Source of the DNA: Acanthacorydalis orientalis
Taxonomy: Eukaryota > Arthropoda > Insecta > Megaloptera > Corydalidae
Length of the DNA stretch: 64,000 nucleotides
Assembly (NCBI GenBank): GCA_034766995.1
Contig: CM068320.1
Span: 5,324,501-5,388,500, forward strand
Direction: 5' to 3'
Shown: one piece after another, positions 49,611 through 61,301 of the stretch
Layout: every line of letters begins with the position of its first letter
How positions within the stretch are numbered: position 1 is the stretch's first letter
Made by a program: the position numbers and the translations under genes
Notes under the pieces: generated by a model
The model's input: only the letters and a program-made list of their open reading frames with translations
What the model was told of the DNA's origin: nothing
The model's database searches: none

Positions 49611-50875
49611 GTGTCTATAATAAAGTTTAAAGAACATGCAAATTAAGTTGTTTAGTTGTTATAAATAATAAGATACATTTTTACATTTATAAATATTTAT
49701 TATGTTACATTTTATATTAGGATGCGTGACATAAACAGGGCTTTAACTCCTTTATACTTGATTTAATAACATAAAATATTAACATAAGAGATATTTCGCG
49801 TGTTATGTTTGACGAATATATTTTTTTCGTGATATTTTAGTTAAATATAGCCTTAATAAAACGTATACACTGAACTTTTTCATTTTAAAAGTTGATTATT
49901 TGTAATATTTAAAAAATATGTCAGTGTCTGGTTCACTTTTTCGTCATGTCTACAATCGTAAAATGTTTATTGTGAATTTATGGGTTATGAGAGTCGTTTG
50001 AAGTTTATTTATCGTATAAAAAATAATTTTAAAATGTCGGAACCATGAACAAAAGTTGTACAAAACAATCCATAAAAATGTGCTGTGAAAATATTGACGT
50101 GAAGGCTTTATTATAACATTTTTTTGATACATTTTTGTTATTTTATTTCAGAGATGTTCAGAAATATTATAATATAAATATGATTTTTAAATATTTATCT
50201 ACTGTCAATTACAAATTTTCTCTTAGAAGATTAAAACAAATAACAAATACAATTGTTAATTATTTTCATAAGTTGAAATTAAATATTTTGGCCTTATGTA
50301 CTTCTTTTTAGTAAAAGAAAGTTTATTAAAAAATAACATATAATGTTGAAGTCAAAACATTTTTAGTTTTGAACTAAAACAAGACGAATAAATAGACGAA
50401 ATGTTTTTAAAAACGATTAAACCACTGAAATATACACGAAGAAAAATTTAAGTTTATATGATTTTCTTCGCAAATACTTAGAAAATTCTCATTGAAATGA
50501 GGAAAATTAGAAACAGTTAGTAAAGAAATAACATCTATCATAAATATTAGCAAAGGAATGCTAAATGCTTTAAGATGAATGAGAATTGAAATGAAAAGCT
50601 TAGAAATTGACAAATATTGTCAACTTATCAACAAAGATGTATTTAGGAAAAAACTGTCTGTAGAATATAAATACTTAGATTCTTTGTAAGAAACGTTTAA
50701 AAAATCTAATATTGTGTTCTTTGTTTTAAGAAAAGAATATTTTATTAATGCCTTGTATAGGTTTTTGACAATGGACGTACGTAGAGATTGAATTTCAAAT
50801 AATTCAGTAATTTTAGATAACAAAGATTATCATGAAAATGTGTATTTTACGAATAACAAAATGTTATAGAAGAAA
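48774..50875. other. AT-rich DNA; no gene recognised
   Basis: It contains (TA)n at 49559-49606. Minus-strand frames of 60-68 codons at 49950-50823 lack motifs. Confidence 0.5.
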
Positions 50876-51822
50876 TACGAGGCGTGGCAATTAAATAACA
50901 AGACTTTTTTATAAATACTTTATTAGACAAAAATACATGAACTTACATGTTATTATATCTTCACAATAGTGAAGATCTGATCTCCCGCGAGCACTACGGA
51001 CTTGCGCCAACGCTTCTCCATTTCTGGAAACAGCCACGAAAATCATCTGAAGTGAACGCTTTTAAAACCTGCACCGTGTGACTTTGGATGTTGTGAATGT
51101 CATCAAAACGCTGACATTTCATTAAAGACTTTATTCGAGGAAATAAAAAAGTCTCAAGGAAACAAATCTGGACTATAAGGGTAGGTACTGATAAGGTAGT
51201 ATAGGAACTTGTTTTTTGACTAAAAACTCTTGTACGGCTAATGAGGAGTGAGCAGGCGTGTTATCGGGATGCAAAATCCAAATTCAGCCACCAACTTCGG
51301 ACGAACTTTCACAATTTTCTTAAACGCTTCAGTACAATCAAGTAAAAAAAATATGCCGACTGTCTAGTTCGGTGGAACGAACTCTATAGATTACCCCTTG
51401 GATATCGAAGAAACAAATTAACATTGTCTTGATTTTTGATCTTGACATTCTGGGTTTTTTCGGACGTTCTCTACCCTCTTCTACACATATTGCTTTCTCT
51501 GTCGACGTGTCTCAGAATCATACTAGGACAGGCATGATAGTTTTTTACCTGATTTCATCAAAAAAATAATGACAGTTTTGTTCAATTTTTTTATTGCACA
51601 TTTTCACAACATGACAAATTTTAGAACAATTTTCAAAACTTCATTGACGATCGAAAAATTTACCTCATGCGTTGGAACTTCGGAGGTATATGCAAAAACT
51701 GAGGAATATCCCCAACAGATAGATAGAAAAAGTGCCAGTGATGCTCAGTTAGAAAAAAATTATCGAACTTATACAAATAGAATTAGAAAGAAATTATCGT
51801 TATTCAACTGGCACACCTCGTA
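50876..51822 (-). mobile_element. Mariner-like element with TACGAGG termini (further subfamily)
   Basis: The left end TACGAGGCGTGGCAATTAAA and, reversed, the right end TACGAGGTGTGCCAGTTGAA match well, giving the shared form TACGAGGYGTGSCARTTRAA followed by TAAC. The minus strand holds a decayed transposase: a YDSETRRQ segment (about 51520), KSRQC..FVSSISKG and EFVPPN (about 51375), FGFCIPITRLLTP-type sequence that in another frame reads LHPDNTPAHSSLAVQEFLVK (catalytic Asp in PDN, about 51275-51215), and TSKVTRCRF. It is 947 bp with many stops. The plus-strand frame 51569-51850 is a shadow. The TIR and block order separate it from the other mariners here. Confidence 0.75.
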
Positions 51823-52238
51823 TGTGCAAATAACTGCGTTTGACACATAAAGAAAAATAATGAATTAAAAAAGAAAATCGGCTTAATCTGTCTCAAAAAG
51901 AGATATGAGAAATTATTGACTCGGTGGAAAAAAATACTGAAAAAAGTATTACTGAATAGCGAGATAAGAATACAAGGAAATAAATTGCAAATGTGTTAAA
52001 ACGGCAACCATAAAATAGTTCAAATTAGAAGTTATGAAATATTTATTTCAATTAGTTTATAATTAGAGACTGATTATTTAGTATTGAATTGGAGTACAAT
52101 AAGTGTGAAATTTCATTTGAATGGAACTACTTCATAGATATTCTACGTATTACTTTTTTTAAACAGAAGAAAATTATTTATTGACTTTTATTTGCATATA
52201 GCCATGGAAAATAAAAATTAGGCCTCAATTCTAAAATA

Positions 52239-52318
52239 TTAGATTGGCAGAAAAATAATCATTGTGTATACCCTTCAAATTGATGACAAAACCGCAGTTA
52301 TTTTCGTACTGACCAAAT
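52239..52318. mobile_element. 80-bp mariner mini-element (two ends only)
   Basis: TTAGATTGGCAGAAAAATAA at the left and AGTTATTTTCGTACTGACCAAAT at the right are the family inverted repeats. Between them only about 35 bases remain, including CCTTCAAATT and GACAAAACCGC, which are the bases just inside each end of the larger copies. Confidence 0.75.
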
Positions 52319-52536
52319 AATTCAGCAGAGTAAAATAAAGCAGAGAAGAGTAAAATTATGTGTGTTAAAAATAACTAGCACATACAGAGGAAGAAAAGAA
52401 TGGATATAATAAGACACTGGGATCATTGATAAAATAAGAATTGAGAATGAAATATTAATAGATATATTTTAAAAAAATTTTTACTTTATTTTATATGCCT
52501 AAATTGGTATCACATATACTCTTACATAACATATAA

Positions 52537-52538
<2 letters not shown>

Positions 52539-52571
<33 letters not shown>
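52539..52571. repeat. (TA)n microsatellite
   Basis: A TA run of about 33 bases. Confidence 0.93.
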
Positions 52572-52573
<2 letters not shown>

Positions 52574-53286
52574 AACATTTAAATAAACAGTAAGACAGAA
52601 TTATGAAGTAATAACAAAATATTCAATTTGTATAATTTCTTTTATATACTGAGATATTATTTTTGTATTATGATTAGGAATAATAAAATGTGTAATATAA
52701 AAACACCTGATCTTAATAAATGAAAGAATATTACATTAATTTATTTTGATTTTATAATTAACTGTCATTAAAAATTTTGATCTTTCATTATTAATTACTT
52801 TTCTAGAACATTTTCATTTATATTGCAAAATATACATCACAATTCGTATTAGAACAATACGGTCGTACAATACAGATATATAATAAACCACCTATTCATT
52901 TTTATTTTTTCGGTATAAATTTACTGATTTCTATTTCAAAACATTCATCAATTTCTTTCTAAGACTTTATATATCTAGGTTTACAATTATTATCAGATAA
53001 CCGAGAAGAAGCAATAATTATTAATTGGTAACCTATCACTAAAAAAAACTTAGAAAGAAATTGAAGAAATTTTGTTAAAAGGATGTGAGAAAGTTTATGT
53101 AATAACTCAACGGAATATTTTTTTCATATGATAAGGAAATAAGATATTTTCTATTACAAAATTCATTTTTTATAATTCAATTACTAAAATTATATTTCAG
53201 TATATATGAAAAATTATACAAATTGAATAATTTTGGATTATTTCATATTATTGTCTTAATATTTACATTTTACATTTTTAAATTTT

Positions 53287-53288
<2 letters not shown>

Positions 53289-53335
<47 letters not shown>

Positions 53336-53408
53336 CAAGGGGCTTGGTCCCCTACACACTATGCTCGCCGACCCCCGGGGGGCTTCGGCCCGGATCGTTT
53401 ATGTATCG

Positions 53409-53465
<57 letters not shown>

Positions 53466-53675
53466 AGTATGTCTATATAATCATTCTCGCAGATATATTG
53501 CAACATAGTTGTTATATATATATATATTTATTGTATAATTTTGTCTATATAATCTCTCTCGCAATTTTATTGCAACGTACTTTTTTATAGTCACACATTT
53601 CATTGTAGTTGTTATGATATCAATATCATAATTTTTCTTTAAAATTTCGTGTAACTTCAGGCGTCATCGTAAATA
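53289..53675 (+). repeat. GC-rich-head / (TA)n / AT-tail repeat, most complete copy
   Basis: In order: (TA)n; a GC-rich head at 53334-53396 containing CCAAGGGGCTTGGTCCCC and GACCCCCGGGGGGCTTCGGC, both able to fold; a second (TA)n; a tail TAGTATGTCTATATAATCAT...GATATATTGCAACATAGTTG (53466-53512); a second version of the same tail, TGTCTATATAATCTCTCTCG...TTGCAACGTAC (53541-53580); and finally CACATTTCATTGTAGTTGTT through TAAAATTTCGTGTAACTTC. The last part is matched inverted at 1411-1602. No coding capacity. Confidence 0.65.
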
Positions 53676-53789
53676 AGTTATTACAAAATCTCGATACGTT
53701 TTTTTTTGAATTTTCTTTTCGTTTTATGTACTTAATTTTACGGAATATTTTCTTATATATATATATATATTTATATTTTTTCACACATA

Positions 53790-54515
53790 TATACATATTG
53801 GCGGGCTGGGGGGCATGCTTAAGTTTTGCTGTTCGAAAAGTACGAATTTTGATCATTTTTTTGACATGGTTATTAATGTTATAGATTTTAAATTTTGTAC
53901 ACATTAAATGCATGTGGCAAAGAAGCTCTCATAATTTTTCTATTGAAATTTTTTTACAAACTATGAAGATATTGCAAATAAATTAAACGACTGTATCTGC
54001 TGTTTGGCCAATCGGTTTACACGATTTCAGCAATTGCGTTGATCTGACACCAAAAACAGAATAATTTACTTGTAGTGCACTGTAAGAATTCTTCTGACTG
54101 CATATTTTTTTTGAAATCTTGAAAATTTTAAAAATGGTAGCCGTTTTAAAAAAGATTGATTATTGACTTACTTAATTGTTTATTATTAACAAATGGAAAA
54201 GTATATCAAAAATTCATCTGGTTTTCCTACAAATGATGTTATTAATGTTCAGTTAAAATTTTAAGCCAATTGAATGAAGTCTTTGATATATGATAAACAC
54301 CGTTTTGAATAGTATAGTTTCGAGAAAATGAACGAACGCGTTTGGGCTAAGCTTTGTCGAGCTGCGAACTTCCTCCACTAAAATCGCTATATTTCAAGGG
54401 ATTCTTGGAACTTCGATAAAAAAATTTGATAATGAAATTTAAGACTTTAAGCTTTAATTATATGCAAAAAAAATCGTTTTTTTCAAAATTTCCAACTTAT
54501 GCAAGCCTCTTAATT
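53790..54515. other. Candidate non-autonomous element, unclassified
   Basis: The edges GGCATGCTTAAGTTTTGCTG and, reversed, AGGCTTGCATAAGTTGGAAA show weak inverted similarity. The interior contains repeat-like phrases (AAATCGCTATATTTCAAGGG and a GTTTCGAGAAAA segment). No coding frame was recognised. Confidence 0.3.
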
Positions 54516-54714
54516 ATTTTTTCATTTATGTTATAGCTTTCATCTATACAAAATACAAATTTGTTTAAATAAGGTAGGGAAAGTCAAAAAATAAAAATAT
54601 ATCTTCTGTTAGAACTGTTAGAACAAAATAATTAGTATATAATTTGTCATCATCGATAGGTTAGATAGAATAGAAAAAAGTGTAGATATTGAAGAATAAA
54701 TATCACTGAAAAGA

Positions 54715-54716
<2 letters not shown>

Positions 54717-54751
<35 letters not shown>
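54717..54751. repeat. (TA)n microsatellite
   Basis: A TA run of about 35 bases. Confidence 0.94.
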
Positions 54752-54753
<2 letters not shown>

Positions 54754-55330
54754 TATTAAAAATAATTATGTATAATAATCAAAGCACTTATTACAAATAA
54801 AATATTAATATTTCAATAAGTGTATAATTAACTGGAAATGTATACAACCTCTACGTATAGAAAAGAGAATATACATTGTTTTGAGCAGTTTTCCTTAACT
54901 GTTTGGTAATGTAAAGTTATGACAGCAAAACATCTAATGTAAATGTGAAAACTTGTAACTGTGTTCAAATTCAGTAACAAAAAGTGAGTGTTGTACGTAA
55001 TGTTCAGGTATCATAAATCATTTGTTCTCCTGGGTGTCGCTATAATATGTGGCTTTATTTCCGATGTTTTACATTTATAGTCTTTGTATGAAATGGAACA
55101 AAAACTACAATAATAGCATGTTGTACTCGTATAAAATGTGTATGCAAAACACGATCAATGAGAAGTGATTGTACCTTTATGTGAAGTTAAAAGTTAATTT
55201 GAAACCATTCCTCTTAAAATTTGATTACAATTATAATATATTTAAGTATAATTTTAATTTTTTTACAACTTACAATTAATATTTATATATATTTTATTTT
55301 TTAAAATTTATAAAATGTATAAAACTCTAA

Positions 55331-57094
55331 AGGAAGTCAGTAGTAGAAGAAAAAAGGGAAGCATGGGATCAGAGATGTGCAGAAGTCAAGATGTAAATTG
55401 GAGAACGAAAATGTACGGAAGCATGGAAATTTAAAGATAGTGTAAAGTCGGACAAGATGAAAAACTACATTAATTTTGTATCTCTTGATAAATGGGACAA
55501 GTATTATAAAGGACTCCTAACAGAACAACGGCAAGAATTTGAACTCCAATAGCCACAGATTCAAGTAGAGGGAGAAGAGGTAATATTAACAGAACAGCAA
55601 GTTCAAGAAGAAATGAAAAAATTAAAAAATAGAAAAGCTAGTGGTACAGGAGGAACAGTTCCAGAATTAATAAAGAATGGCACAGTAAAACTAGCTATAA
55701 TGATGACTCACCTATATAACTTATGTATTAACACTGATGAGATACCCGAAGAATGGAAAGTTGGATATATGTCCTCAATTCATAAGAAGAGAGATATAAG
55801 AAAATGTGATAATTATCGAGGTATAATGGTAACATTAACATTTAGCAGGCTCTATGGTAGAATCTTAAAGGACCTAATAGAATAAGAATACCAGGGGAAA
55901 GAAGCTGAAGAACAATGCGGTTTCCGAGCTGGAAGGTCGTGCATGGATCATATTTTCTGCCTCAAACAGCTCATAGAAAAGAGGATAGCAACAGGACGAG
56001 AACTGCACCTACTATTCATCGATTTAGCTAAGACATATGATAGTATACCTACAGTGAAACTTTGGGAAGCATTACAACAAACTCAGATAAACCACACCCT
56101 TATTACAGCGGTGAAACAACTATACAGGCAATCTACAACAAAAATTAAAGTCGGCCAAAATTTATCTAATGGATTTACCGTAACTAAAGGATTAAGACAA
56201 GGATGTTGTATTTCCCCAACCCTTTTTAAGATTTACGTAGAACATCTTTTACGAGACTGGAAACGAAAGTGTAATCCTATGGGCCTTCCTATTAATGATG
56301 AAACCACAATATATACCTTGCAGTTTGCGGACGATCAGGTTCTTATAGCGCAGGATAAGGAAGACCTCAAATACATGGCCAAGAAGCTCAAACAACAATA
56401 TGAGTAGGGAGGGCCAATAATGAATATTGGCAAAACCAAATATTTATGCGTAGTAGCAACAGCAACTACGGAATTAGAATTGGACAATTATGAAAAAATA
56501 TCAGCCTGTGAAGTATACAACTACTTGGGAGTGAAACTTAATAGGGAAGGCAAAGACTCAATGGAAATACGAGGAAAAATCGCACAAGGTAGAAGAGCTA
56601 TTAGGAAATTAAATTGTATTTGGTGGAGCCCCACAATATCGAAACAACGAAAATGGCAGATTTACCAAACAGTGGTTAAAAGTATAGCCTTATATGGAGC
56701 GGAGGCATGGTCAGCAACAGAGGAGGATAAAAGACGAATTGCAGCCATGGAAATGGATGCTCTAAAAAGATCTTGTCGAATATCAAGAAGAGATCGAATT
56801 AGAAACGAAAGGATCAAGCAATTAATGGGCGTAGAAGACAACATCATTGAAGATATTGAGCGGAAACAACTCACCTGGTACGGCCTTGTCAAGAGAATGA
56901 CCGATACAAGACTGCCTAAGCAAGCGATGGAGTATTTACCTCTGGAACGACGGAAACGAGGTCGTCCACAGAGATCTTGGAGCGAAGGAATCCGTAAATC
57001 GATCAGGGAGAGAGAATTGGACGAACAGCTGTGCCAAGATAGAAAGGAATGGAGGAAAAAGTTGAAGAGCGGAAAGCGTCGACAGACTCTATAA
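55331..57094 (+). pseudogene. 5'-truncated LINE: reverse transcriptase ORF with nonsense codons
   Basis: One continuous reading frame runs from about 55331 to the TAA at 57092-57094 (about 588 codons), interrupted only by TAA 55394, TAG 55550, TAA 55883 and TAG 56405. No frameshift is needed. Blocks in order: a linker with EEKREAWDQRCAEV; MKKLKNRKASGTGGTVPELI; PEEWKVGYMSSIHKKRDIRK with NYRGI; EEQCGFRAGRSCMDHIF; LLFIDLAKTYDSI (first catalytic Asp); GLRQGCCISPTLF; LQFADDQVLIAQ (the catalytic FADD box); EVYNYLGVKL; and KSIALYGAEAWS. The C-terminal tail is RKQLTWYGLVKRM...LPKQA...ERRKRGRPQRSW. The upstream endonuclease is missing, as in 5'-truncated insertions. Its clade (RTE-, Jockey- or R1-like) is left open. 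The stop codon is followed by (TA)n. Confidence 0.9.
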
Positions 57095-57095
57095 A

Positions 57096-57100
<5 letters not shown>

Positions 57101-57165
<65 letters not shown>
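57101..57165. repeat. (TA)n tail of the LINE
   Basis: About 65 bases of TA begin six bases after the LINE stop codon and probably represent its 3' tail. Confidence 0.85.
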
Positions 57166-57167
<2 letters not shown>

Positions 57168-59029
57168 ATATATTTATATAAAACTCTAAAAATATTCTGT
57201 ATAGTGAGTTATAATTTCTCAGAATTTGTGAATCATCAGCGTATCTCCAGTCAGTGTTAATTAGTACTTTGAATGTGGATACTCTATTTTCTTTATTCAC
57301 TCTTTCACTGATTACTTACTGAAATGGAAAACGTCATACGTTTCTTCTTTAAATAAATTTATAATAGGTACTCATATACTTTTAAAATAAATTGTTATTG
57401 TAAGGTTATACACCCACTTATAAAGCTTGAAAATATGAAATAGTTTCATTATATACTTACAGAAATGTGGATAATTTTATTTTCACACATGAATTTCTCA
57501 TCTAATTGACAACAATTTTTTTTAACCAAAAATGTTCATGAAATGATTATTAACTATTTAAGATTATGCTTATTCTCTAATTCCGATATCATCATGCTTT
57601 ATGTTTTGAGAATGCCAACATTGAAAAATCAAAATGTATATAAAAGCAACTATCAAACTTGTTCAATAATAATTTGTTGGATATTTTTGATCAGAAATGC
57701 AATTTGTAGTTTATGTAATGAGAAGAAAATTTATGTTTTATAGGGATAAGAAAAATATCTGTGACGACAGAGAATATTTATAAAAATAAAGCTATTCGAA
57801 TTTTATGCTTTCTACTATGAAAAGTAAAATATATCTTAAAATATATAGAAGAGTGAAGATTATCTTACATAAAATGATTTAGCTTCAGTGTTTTTTCTGT
57901 TTATTTCTCTAGTCATAATTTTATTTTCAACTGTAAAAAATAACGTCTAATTCTTCATTGATTTATTTACTCGATGCTACATTAATGTTGTCCGTACACA
58001 ATAGACACTTTAGTAATGCTGCCTTTTGAAAGAAAAAGGTTTCGAATCGTTGAATTATACCATCAAAATAAATGACTCTCCTTAGAAATTCTCGTTGAAA
58101 TATTAAATGTTTTTTACATTTTATCTCTTACAATGAAATAATATGTATAATTAAAAAGATAGTACATACTTATAGACACATGAAATATCTATATATTCAA
58201 ATAAAGCAAGAGTCTAAATGTTTGTGGTAAAGTATGGAAATAATTTTATTCATTTCGACAAACGTTTCGCATTTAAAGTAAAGTTATGTCGGAAAAACTT
58301 TATCATTTCCTTAATGATATCTAACATTTACGGAAATTATTTCTCCTTTTTGTGCAAATTCTGTACACCTGCTCCGCTCTCGATTTTAACTTGCTTTACG
58401 TTACACTACATTTGCAAAATATGCTTTCGCGCTGCAACACTTAACATTTACCAATTTTTTATAGGTACTTTATATTTAAATACAGGTCTTTAAAGTTATA
58501 AATAATACATATACTTAAATGTAAGTGTTTAACTTATTTCAGTTTTATGTTGCACATAAATTTGCACTTATTTTAGATTTGTCAATTAGTTAATGGTGCA
58601 TGTGAAAGAATACTTTATCGAACGTTTTAATATTAATTTCCGTAATTATAAGGACGAATCATTTATGTGAATTAAATAAAATGGAAATATATTTTTTAAG
58701 AAAATTCACCATTAATTTACTATTCTAGTTAACCAAATAAAGTAAAATATCTTATATGTTAACATTACAAACAAATCATATTGATAATATGGACACACAT
58801 TCTAAAGAACTCGAGATGAAACGTTAAGCTTTTAGTCACATTTATACATGAGATCATCTTATTTCGATTTCTTTACATAACAGTATTCTTAATTTTTATA
58901 TGATATTTTTGAAAGTAACACATTTTTTTTTATTACTAATATGCAATAAATTTATACACATTCTATTTTTTTAAATTTGATATCCTTGAAGTTATCCTGA
59001 AGTTTTTCCATAAAATATTTTTTTAAGTA
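57166..59029. other. AT-rich DNA; no gene recognised
   Basis: A 91-codon plus-strand frame at 58218-58493 has a fairly even composition, several Cys residues and no known motif. I cannot support it as a gene. Confidence 0.45.
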
Positions 59030-59225
59030 CTAGGAGGCTCTTCTCTCTATTCGTTATGCTGGCCGAAAACTGGTGGCTCCGCCCTCGCTCGTATTGCACA
59101 TATATGTTATATATATATATTAGTATATCTATATAATCATTCTCGAAGACATATTGAAACGTAGTTCTTTTATATAATATATAATCAAAACTATCCACAA
59201 AAAGTTTCAATGACATCGACTTGTT
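59030..59225 (+). repeat. GC-rich-head / TA / AT-tail repeat copy
   Basis: The GC-richer head (TTATGCTGGCCGAAAACTGG, GGCTCCGCCCTCGCTCG) is followed by a short TA run, then TAGTATATCTATATAATCAT, TCTCGAAGACATATTGAAAC and GTAGTTC. The tail matches 53466-53512 at most positions. Confidence 0.65.
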
Positions 59226-59321
59226 TATTTATGACGTCCAGATTTCTATGATGCTAAAATATGTTTATCTCATATATAAAATAACACTTTGCAATCTGTC
59301 TGCAATAATGATAATAAAGAC

Positions 59322-59322
<1 letters not shown>

Positions 59323-59390
<68 letters not shown>
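59323..59390. repeat. (TA)n microsatellite
   Basis: An uninterrupted TA run of about 68 bases. Confidence 0.96.
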
Positions 59391-59392
<2 letters not shown>

Positions 59393-59449
59393 CAAAATTA
59401 TCAATAAAACACTTGTTTTAAATTCACTTGTTTGATTTTTTCTATTATT

Positions 59450-59900
59450 TATATGTATGTATGTGTGTGAATGTATGTGTGTGTATGTATGTGTGTGTGT
59501 ATGTATGTGTGTGTGTATGTATGTGTGTGTATGTATGTGTGTGTGTATGTATGTGTGTGTGTATGTATGTGTGTGTATGTATGTGTGTGTGTATGTATGT
59601 GTGTGTGTATGTATGTGTGTGTGTATGTGTGTGTACGTATGTGTGTGTATGTATGTGTGTGTATGTATGTGTGTGTGTATGGATGTACGTGTATATGAAT
59701 GTATGTGTGTGAATGTATGTGTATATGTGCGAATGTATGTGTATATGTGCGAATGTATGTGTATATGTGCGAATGTATGTGTATATGTGCGAATGTATGT
59801 GTATATGTGTGAATACATATGTATGTATTTATATATGTTTGTATGTATGTGTGTGTATAAATGTGTGTATAAATGTGTGTGTATTTGTGTATGTACACAT
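59450..59900. repeat. TG-rich (TATG/TGTG)n minisatellite
   Basis: About 450 bases built from TATGTATGTGTGTGTG-type units of 14-16 bases, then a regular 20-base repeat, then TATG/TGTG again. It opens long frames on both strands (Val-Cys-Met-Tyr or Thr-His-Ile) that have no coding meaning. Confidence 0.95.
59701..59820. repeat. 20-bp tandem repeat, six units
   Basis: The unit GTATATGTGCGAATGTATGT is exact at 59721-59800 (four copies), with a variant copy on each side. Confidence 0.93.
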
Positions 59901-60608
59901 GAATACAATGGATATTGTTCTATAAACTGATTTCATTAGTGACTAGATGTGATACGGTGTAATGTTACGTTATTCAATATGTAGTGTTTTCATTACGATC
60001 ATCCTATTCTCAATACTTACATCAAGGAAGATGTCATAATGCGATGATTAAATATGCACTGACTTAAATCTATTAGATGTACATTACAGAATTCAATTTA
60101 AATCAATCTACTCTGGCGTCGTATCTTATTACACCTATTACTTTATAAATAACCGTTAAACTATTATGTACGAGACATTTATATTTGTATATTCAACATG
60201 ATGCTTTTATAATGTACATTAACAGAAAGCATTTTATTTATACACTGGATAGAATGTGCACAGTTTATTCTTAAAATGAAAAATACAACATGATTATTAA
60301 TATATATTGAATTTTAAATTGTGATAGTGATATTTTGTTAAGGATTTATGGAAAACCTGAAAGTATATTTATATTAAGAAAATTGTATAAACTTCTTTCC
60401 TATGTTTTTCGATTTTTTTCTCATTTTAAATATTTGCAATATCAAAATGTATATGTAAATTTTATTACATAGTTTTAACAATTTCTTTCCCTATTAAGTT
60501 TAAGATTGATAAATACATTAATTATTTTTCTGTGCTATTTTTTCATTCATCATAAATACGATAAATATGACATATTTTATATATTAATGAAAATAATAAT
60601 AAATACTA

Positions 60609-60649
<41 letters not shown>

Positions 60650-61301
60650 GCTATTTGGTAAGTGTATTTTATTCATTATAACACGTTTAAAATATAGGCA
60701 CCTTGATAGAGGTTCTTATTAATTTTCTCGTCGTAGAATCTGAAGTATTTATTGATGGTTAATAATTTTACAATCATTTGAAATGCAAATGATGTTACAA
60801 AATTCAGTATTATTTTTAACAAATTCTAAAAATTCTTACTGAATTTATAGGTAATAAATTTTATACTTGGAAAAAGAAGTAAGTACTTTCAACTGAATAT
60901 TTAATGATTGTTGCTATAGAATTAGTTTGAATTATTTTAATGAAATTTCAAAGAACTAAAAGAGATTTTATTTCAAATTTTATTCTGATTTATTAAAATA
61001 GTTATAATATCAAATTACTCCATGTAAATAATTAAAAATTGTAAAAATTAAATTATTATTGTATTAAAACCATATAAAAAGAATTTTCAGTTCTTGATCA
61101 ATGTGTAAAAATATTATTAATGAAGTATTTTTTGAAAAACTTATAAAAAAATTTTAAGAAAATTTAGATGTTTTGAATCGTAACGACTGTGTATTAAATG
61201 TATAAACTCAGTTAGGTATTGTAAATAATCTATTATTGATATATACATTTTTAGTTCGAAAGTAATTTTCCAAATTTTATAAGAAATTAAATCAAATCAT
61301 A
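59901..61301. other. AT-rich DNA; no gene recognised
   Basis: It contains (TA)n at 60612-60646. No motif or terminal repeat was seen. Confidence 0.55.

Noticed and set aside
51569..51850. 93-codon plus-strand frame
   Set aside because: It lies antisense to the TACGAGG-type mariner and crosses its right terminus.
56662..57300. 212-codon minus-strand frame
   Set aside because: It is the antisense shadow of the LINE reverse transcriptase tail plus its (TA)n tail.
58218..58493. 91-codon frame with several Cys residues
   Set aside because: No recognisable domain, no splice or promoter context, and such a length is expected by chance in 64 kb.
59701..59820. Regular 20-bp repeats as a possible CRISPR array
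   Set aside because: The units are directly tandem without unique spacers, and the DNA is animal nuclear.
59449..59930. Open frames of 94-212 codons on both strands (Val-Cys-Met-Tyr or Thr-His-Ile rich)
   Set aside because: They are read-through of TG-rich and (TA)n tandem repeats with no start context, domain or even composition.
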